Part shown: positions 58,814-64,000 of the stretch, in pieces | Position numbering within the stretch: the first letter of the stretch is position 1 | How the letters are laid out: every line of letters begins with the position of its first letter | From: Canna indica | Lineage: Eukaryota > Streptophyta > Magnoliopsida > Zingiberales > Cannaceae | Direction: 5' to 3' | DNA: 64,000 bases | Assembly: GCA_034359265.1 (NCBI GenBank) | Contig: CP136890.1 | Span: 52,128,501-52,192,500, forward strand | Notes under the pieces: generated by a model | Seen by the model: the letters and a program-made list of their open reading frames with translations, nothing else | Databases searched by the model: none | Told to the model about the DNA's origin: nothing | Position numbers and translations under genes: made by a program

Positions 58814-59037
58814 TTTCGGACGCGCGCCGGAATCGTCCACTTCGGACGCGCGCCAGAATCATCCACTTCGGACGCGCGCCGGAATCGTCCAATTCGGACT
58901 CGCGCCGAAATCGTCCACTTCGGACGCGCGCCGGAATCGTCCAATTCGGACTCGCGCCGGAATCGTCCACTTCGGACTCGCGCCGGAATCGTCCACTTCG
59001 GACGCGCGCCGAAATCGTCCAATATGGACTCGAACTG
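58814..59037 (+). repeat. CACTA-2 26-bp CpG-rich repeat array
   Basis: Eight full units plus a partial of ttcggacgcgcgccggaatcgtccac with few differences. Open frames across it on the minus strand are repeat artefacts. CACTA-1 has a diverged version; CACTA-3 lacks it. By analogy with the GC-rich downstream control region of maize Spm it could be a methylation-sensitive control region (inference). Confidence 0.92.
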
Positions 59038-59236
59038 TCTCGAAACATTTAGAAAATAATCATCCATCCGACGAGTTGATATGTTTCACGTACGCATCGA
59101 CGAATCGGATATGATTTAGCAAAACCTTAGATCCGTTCGGGAATTGTATGTTCGTGTAAAAGAAGTAGATGATCTTTTATACGACGTACAATTCTTGAAT
59201 TGTCCCTGATTGGACAATTTGGGAATATAGTTCTTT

Positions 59237-59412
59237 GTACTGCACTTACGTTTTTATTTTAACTGTTAACTAATTATTCTAAAATTCGGCAACATCTCTC
59301 TTGTTCTCCGATACGCGCCCAGATGATATGCGTATTCGAAGAACTGTAGGGAGATGCTGTCGAAATTTAGAATAATTAGTTAACAGTTAAAATAAAAACA
59401 TAAGTGCAGTAC
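59237..59412 (+). ncRNA. CACTA-2 long fold-back upstream of tnpD
   Basis: Left arm starts gtactgcacttacgtttt; right arm ends aaaacataagtgcagtac. The outer ~48 bp of the stem have a single mismatch, including taactgttaactaatta with its inverted copy; the inner stem is looser, and the apex is cgcgcccagatgatatgcg. It ends 81 nt before the tnpD ATG. Structure and position recur in CACTA-1 and CACTA-3. Confidence 0.78.
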
Positions 59413-59493
59413 GAATAACATAAATCCCGAATGGAATAGGACAATCTCACCTAAAGACATTAACCAAAGAAATTGTCATTGATTGACAGAATC

Positions 59494-62400
59494 ATGTCGG
59501 CTGATCGAAGTTGGATGTACCGACGTCTTGATCGTGGAGCTTTAACGAATGAGTTTCGATTAGGCGTAACGTACTTCCTAAATTTCGCCTATTCGAATCG
59601 GAATTTCGTTAGCATGGGTGATCAAATCCGATGTCCGTGCCGCATTTGTTCAAATGGACGATTTTTGGATCGGGAGACTGTCACTCTGCATCTATATAGC
59701 AAAGGATTTGCACCAAGATATTTTCTATGGACTTATCACGGGGAGTCACGCGAAGTCGGGACGTCGAGCAATCCTGTCGTTCAGACATATGGTGAATCTT
59801 CCTCTGCTGGTGCTTCTTCATCCGGTCAATGTAATTCCTATAGAACTATGATACTTGATAGTCTTGGGGGTCAATTCCGCCTGAATGATAATGTTGATCG
59901 GCCAGTTCTTCAGACATCAGTCCCACCAGATACTACAGCGGTTGATATCACAGAAGTAGGGGCTGCGGTAGAGATTGAATTACCGAATAAAGAAGCTGCA
60001 GAATTTTACGAGATGTTGAAAGCTGCCGATGAACATTTGTATGAGAATTGTCCTAAATACACTAGGTTTTCAGCAATGACACAGCTCTTAAACATCAAGG
60101 CTGATTGTAATATCAGCGGAGTTGCGTATGATCGGATTGCTGGATTGATTAATGGAATGCTGCCTACTGATAACAAGTTTGAGCCTACTTTTTATAAGAC
60201 TAAAAAGCTAATGAGAAAATTGGGGCTTGGGTACGAAAAAATACACGCGTGCCAAAATAACTGCATTTTATATTATAAAGAAAATGTGCAGTTGGATAAA
60301 TGCCCTGTATGTCAACACCCTCGTTACAAGGAGAAGAAATCGGTCCGACAGAAAAATATCTCGTTTAAGGTGCTTCGGTATTTTCCACTAACACCGAGGC
60401 TTCAAAGATTATTCATGTCGGAAAAGGCATCCCCCTACATGAGTTGGCATGCAAGAAGTCGTGATGATACAGTAATGACTCATCCATCTGACAGTGAAGC
60501 ATGGAAACATTTGGATACATGTTATCCTTCATTTGCTAGGGATACTAGAAATATCAGATTGGGATTGTGCACAGATGGTTTTAATCCGTTTGGACATTCT
60601 GCAACTCCTTATTCAGTTTGGCCAGTGCTGCTGACAGTTTATAATTTGCCACCGTCAATGTGCATGAAAGATGAATTTATTTATCTTTCGATGATTATTC
60701 CGGGTCCTAAGGGTCCGCGAAAAGAAATTGACATATTTCTCAGACCCTTGATAGATGAATTGAAAACATTGTGGACTGAGGGAGCTATCACTTATGATTG
60801 TCATCGGAAGCAAAACTTCAATTTAAAGGCCGCGGTCTTGTGGACAATCAATGATTTCCCCGCGTACGGCATGTTGTCGGGTTGGAGTACTCACGGCCGA
60901 CTCTCTTGCCCGTATTGTATGGAACACTCTAAATCAATCAGTCTTCAGAACGGACGAAAAATCTCATTCTTTGATTGTCATCGTCGATTCCTACCGGTTC
61001 ATCATCAGTATCGAAGGAATCGTAATAAATTTACTAAGGGCAGAGTCGAAAGAGATGGGCCACCACCGATGTTGTCTGGTGAACAAATGTTAGCACGTAT
61101 TTCAGCACTTCCAGATATAGTATTTGGTCGCAATGAAAGAGTGTCAGGTTTTGGCCAAACACACAACTGGGTGAAAAAAAGTATCTTTTGGGAATTGCCC
61201 TATTGGAGTTCATTAATGATTCGACATAATTTAGATGTCATGCACATTGAAAAAAATGTGTTTGATAATATTTTCAATACTGTGATGGATATTTCTGGAA
61301 AAACTAAAGATAATGTCAAAGCCCGACATGATCTGAAAATACTTTGTAAAAGACCAGAGTTGGAGTTACAAGAGGTCAACGGACGATATCTGAAACCGAA
61401 GGCCCTATATGTGTTAAATAAACAACAGATCAAAGATGTTTGTCAATGGGTAAAAGAACTCAGATTACCCGATGGATATGCTTCAAACTTATCTCGATGT
61501 GTGAACGTCGATGATTGCAAAATATCAGGGATGAAGAGCCATGATTGTCATGTATTCATGCAGAGATTACTTCCGATCGCATTTCGAGATCTTCTACCTG
61601 ATAATATTTGGGGTCTGTTGACTAAATTAAGTATGTTTTTTAGAAGCATCTGTGCAAATGTCCTTCGAGTCGAAGATATGTCAACACTTGAAAATAATAT
61701 TGTTGAAATCATATGCAAGCTGGAGCAGTTTTTCCCTCCTGCATTTTTTGACTCGATGGAGCATCTACCGATACACTTGGCATACGAGGCACGAGTTGGT
61801 GGCCCCGTTCAATATCGTTGGATGTACTTATTTGAAAGATACATGAATCGTCTGAAGAAAAAAGTAAAGAACACCGCAGCTGTTAAAGGATCAATATCTG
61901 AATCGTATATCATCCAAGAAATTTCAACATTCTGCTCATTTTACTTTGAATCGACAGTACAGACAAGATTTGATCATCTTCCACGTAACGACGACGGGGG
62001 TGTTCGACATTCAGATGGACGTTTAAATATATTTTGTCACTCTGGTCGTGCTTTTGGTTCTCGTCCATCTCGACACTTAAGCGAGGAAGAGTATCATTTG
62101 GCACACTTGTATGTATTACTCAATTGTCCAGAGATTGAACAATTCATTGAAATATTTGACATTGAGATGGTGCAAAAAAACTCTATTCACAACGATCAAG
62201 AATTGGAGACATTACGGAATCGTGATTTCCCTTCTTGGATTCAGACTTACAGCAAAGATCACAGAGCTGAAATAGATGAAAAAATATTTGAGTTTGATAG
62301 TGGACCGTCGCGACTTGTGTCGTGCTATAGCGGATATTTTGTTAACGGGTATAAATTTCACACGGTTGAATATTCATCTACAAAAAAGACGATGAATGCT

Positions 62401-62964
62401 GGGGTCTGCGTGAAAGGGACAACCTATGTTGAATGTGATATGGATTTCTATGTACTGGTGGAAGAAGTGATAGAGTTGCACTACTTCGGCTTGAAATCAG
62501 TGATCCTATTTAGATGTCATTGGTTCGATACAACAGAAAGGGGCATGAAAGTCCATCCAAAATACAAACTTGTTGAGGTTAATTACAAATCGAAATTGGC
62601 AGCAAATGAGCCTTTTATATTGGCATCACAAGCCGAACAAGTATATTACGCGAAGTATCCGGCTCGAAATAAAGATAGAGCAGATTGGCGTGTAGTCTGT
62701 AAGACAAAAGGTAGAGGAAAAATTGATCCGATAGTAGGAGAAAATGATCCTCCTGGTTTCTATCAAGAAGATGATCTTCCTGCCGTGGATCGTATTATTC
62801 CAATACTCGAGGATGCAGACACAATGTCAATTCAATTAGAAGTTGAATATGCTGATGATGACGATCATGAAATTGAGGAAACTGCAGATGAAGAAGATGA
62901 AGAAGAGGAAGAAGAGGAAGAAGAAGAAGAATTCGAAGACTATTATTCAGATGATGAAGAATAA
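59494..62964 (+). CDS. CACTA transposase TnpD (transposase-21/tnp2 family)
   Basis: Catalyses cutting and rejoining of CACTA ends in the nucleus, with a second element-encoded protein. I take ATG 59494 (MSADRSWMYRRLDRGALTNE) as the start; the frame is open seven codons further up but from a TTG. About 1156 residues, no intron needed. Domains in order: transposase-associated N-terminal domain (about 5-85, Cys-rich IRCPCRICSNGRF), tnp2 core (about 260-480: DSEAWKHLDTCYPSF, LGLCTDGFNPFG, YNLPPSMCMKDEFI, GPKGPRKEIDIFLRPLIDEL), LDVMHIEKNVFDNIF (about 600), DUF4218-like region (about 690-800, HLPIHLAYEARVGGPVQYRW), DUF4216-like region (about 985-1060), and an acidic Asp/Glu tail. Two broken homologues are in this window (22839, 56598). 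No disabling lesion was seen. Confidence 0.93.
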   Translation: MSADRSWMYRRLDRGALTNEFRLGVTYFLNFAYSNRNFVSMGDQIRCPCRICSNGRFLDRETVTLHLYSKGFAPRYFLWTYHGESREVGTSSNPVVQTYGESSSAGASSSGQCNSYRTMILDSLGGQFRLNDNVDRPVLQTSVPPDTTAVDITEVGAAVEIELPNKEAAEFYEMLKAADEHLYENCPKYTRFSAMTQLLNIKADCNISGVAYDRIAGLINGMLPTDNKFEPTFYKTKKLMRKLGLGYEKIHACQNNCILYYKENVQLDKCPVCQHPRYKEKKSVRQKNISFKVLRYFPLTPRLQRLFMSEKASPYMSWHARSRDDTVMTHPSDSEAWKHLDTCYPSFARDTRNIRLGLCTDGFNPFGHSATPYSVWPVLLTVYNLPPSMCMKDEFIYLSMIIPGPKGPRKEIDIFLRPLIDELKTLWTEGAITYDCHRKQNFNLKAAVLWTINDFPAYGMLSGWSTHGRLSCPYCMEHSKSISLQNGRKISFFDCHRRFLPVHHQYRRNRNKFTKGRVERDGPPPMLSGEQMLARISALPDIVFGRNERVSGFGQTHNWVKKSIFWELPYWSSLMIRHNLDVMHIEKNVFDNIFNTVMDISGKTKDNVKARHDLKILCKRPELELQEVNGRYLKPKALYVLNKQQIKDVCQWVKELRLPDGYASNLSRCVNVDDCKISGMKSHDCHVFMQRLLPIAFRDLLPDNIWGLLTKLSMFFRSICANVLRVEDMSTLENNIVEIICKLEQFFPPAFFDSMEHLPIHLAYEARVGGPVQYRWMYLFERYMNRLKKKVKNTAAVKGSISESYIIQEISTFCSFYFESTVQTRFDHLPRNDDGGVRHSDGRLNIFCHSGRAFGSRPSRHLSEEEYHLAHLYVLLNCPEIEQFIEIFDIEMVQKNSIHNDQELETLRNRDFPSWIQTYSKDHRAEIDEKIFEFDSGPSRLVSCYSGYFVNGYKFHTVEYSSTKKTMNAGVCVKGTTYVECDMDFYVLVEEVIELHYFGLKSVILFRCHWFDTTERGMKVHPKYKLVEVNYKSKLAANEPFILASQAEQVYYAKYPARNKDRADWRVVCKTKGRGKIDPIVGENDPPGFYQEDDLPAVDRIIPILEDADTMSIQLEVEYADDDDHEIEETADEEDEEEEEEEEEEEFEDYYSDDEE

Positions 62965-63039
62965 TTGTAAAGTATATATTTTATTAAATATATCTCTACT
63001 ATTTATACAATAATCTGATTATATGTCTGTTCGACAGAT

Positions 63040-64000
63040 ATGTCTGGTCGTGGTTATCGACGCAGGAGAGTTTCGGAGTCTCCGATCGGTGAGACTCCAG
63101 CACTTACTCATGCTGCTGATCCTCCTGTTGCTGATCCTCATGAGGATGATACTGCCGAGGCTAGTACATCCAGACGTAGGCGGCCACGCGGGCCGAACAG
63201 GTGGCAGCCTCCACCAGCCACAGAGTCACGTAGATTGATTAGCGTGATTGGGGAGCGGTACGTAATATATCATGAATTATGAATCATTACAAATTCATTA
63301 TATCATAATATAATATTAAAATTTATTTTTGTTGTGCAGGTTCGAGCAAGAAGAAGTGCCGAGGAGCATTTCTTCTACTATTCGACGATACATGCACGGG
63401 GCATGGCCTACGTGGTCTCACGTGCCTAGCGAGCACGTCGACATGTTATGGCGCGAGTTTGAGGCACGTATTATTATTATTTTTTACATGCATGATGATA
63501 TATTAATATTGGTACTGATATTATTATTTTGCAGGCTCGCTATACATGGGCCGAGGACCAGAGGCCCTTCATTTACGCTGCCTGGGAGGCTATTTCCCGG
63601 GCAAGGTACAACGGGCAGCTGGGGCAGGCTCGGTCCCAAGAGATGGCCCGAGCTGGGACCACTAACATCGCGGAGACTCGGGGATACGGCCCCGGTTGGA
63701 TTACTCCGGATATATGGGACCAGCTCGTGGGGATATGGTCGACGGATCGATGGCAGGAGGTTTCTCGGAATGCGGCTAGAAATCGCATGTCGGGGGGAGC
63801 AGCACGTCACACCGGCGGCTCTATTGCATTTGCAGTGCACGCAAACCGTATGGTAAGTATATCTTTTAATTATATATTTTATTTGTTATTATGTATACTA
63901 ATTAATGTATTTGTTTTGTAAATGTAGACGACGGTGTCGGATGACGGGAGTGTCCAGCGACCCTCCCCGATGGCGGTGTTTGAGCGGACTCACCGTCGAG
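63040..64000 (+). CDS. CACTA-2 second gene, plant transposase (Ptta/En/Spm) type, 3'-partial
   Basis: Begins at ATG 63040 (MSGRGYRRRRVSESPIGETP), 75 bp after the tnpD stop. Inferred exons: 63040-63257, 63340 to about 63465, 63535-63852 and 63928 onward; introns start gt and end ag (gttgtgcag, attttgcag, aatgtag), except that the second donor is unclear. Exon 1 holds RRRRPRGPNRWQPPP; exon 3 has RYTWAEDQRPFIYAAWEAIS, ARYNGQLGQARSQEMARAGT and RNRMSGGAARHTGGSIAFAV; exon 4 continues with VQRPSPMAVFERTHRR. This fits the transposase-24 family, whose presumed role is binding the sub-terminal repeats. The gene continues beyond the window. Confidence 0.82.

Larger units (their letters stand above)
58080..64000 (+). 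mobile_element. CACTA-2: En/Spm transposon with intact tnpD (3' end beyond window)
   Basis: Starts cactactagaaac at 58080, preceded by taa (58077-58079), the presumed 3-bp target. Order: inverted-motif array, TATA box, GC-rich first exon region, 26-bp repeats, fold-back, tnpD (59494-62964), second gene from 63040 to past the end. The TIR starts as in CACTA-1 (cactactagaa). Because tnpD is uninterrupted, it may be autonomous; the 3' TIR cannot be checked. Confidence 0.92.

Noticed and set aside
58814..59037. CRISPR-like regular repeats
   Set aside because: Units are head-to-tail with no unique spacers, in a eukaryotic transposon.
58791..59067. Two 85-codon minus-strand frames with repeated R.SGRF.RES peptides
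   Set aside because: They are read-outs of the 26-bp DNA repeat in two frames and have no start context or conservation as protein.
59473..59493. Upstream start of TnpD at 59473
   Set aside because: That codon is TTG. The first ATG in frame, 59494, is matched by ATG codons at the same place in CACTA-1 (22839) and CACTA-3 (56598).

Overview
The window looks like a stretch of plant nuclear heterochromatin, probably pericentromeric, from an angiosperm (a dicot seems likelier than a grass, but I cannot name the species). It is almost entirely nested transposable elements: Ty1/copia and Ty3/gypsy LTR retrotransposons, En/Spm-type CACTA DNA transposons, a solo LTR and two MITE-like elements. Primer-binding sites complementary to initiator tRNA-Met recur on both strands. 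I see no host protein gene, rRNA or tRNA gene that I would defend.

Layout. 1-1130 is the 5' end of a minus-strand Tat-like gypsy element. About 1140-2898 is a copia LTR, its primer site and leader. From 2899 to about 35150 lies a broken minus-strand chromovirus-like gypsy element (Gypsy-2). Its left LTR carries a solo LTR (4740-6264, TSD ttggg) and a long-TIR MITE. Its interior was split by a copia element (Copia-1, 10621-32095, TSD tagcc). Copia-1 is itself split by a second copia (element E, 13291-26951). E holds a 3-kb non-autonomous LTR element full of tandem repeats (15708-18715) and a deleted CACTA (CACTA-1, 21271-25682, TSD atg). 35156-36490 is a copia leader/gag fragment. 36507-40276 is a truncated minus-strand copia. 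40283-52221 is a minus-strand E-type LTR interrupted by a nearly full-length gypsy (Gypsy-1, 41567-51274, TSD ctcct) and a mini-CACTA (51836-52120, TSD tta). 52222-56158 is AT-rich and unassigned. 56159-58079 is a deleted CACTA (CACTA-3). CACTA-2 starts at 58080 inside a CACTA-3 intron and runs off the window.

Function. Nearly all coding sequence is retroviral-type Gag, protease, integrase, reverse transcriptase or RNase H, with stops, frameshifts or lost catalytic residues. The exception is CACTA-2: it has an uninterrupted transposase (TnpD) of about 1157 residues, the start of a spliced second gene of the plant transposase-24 type, a TATA box, sub-terminal inverted-motif arrays and a 26-bp CpG-rich repeat array, so it may be autonomous.

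Best lead. All three CACTA copies carry a long fold-back (176-198 nt) that ends 74-81 nt before the TnpD ATG. Its apical sequence is conserved, while the two arms have diverged together between copies and still pair. This is what a conserved RNA structure or a transposon-encoded small-RNA precursor would look like.
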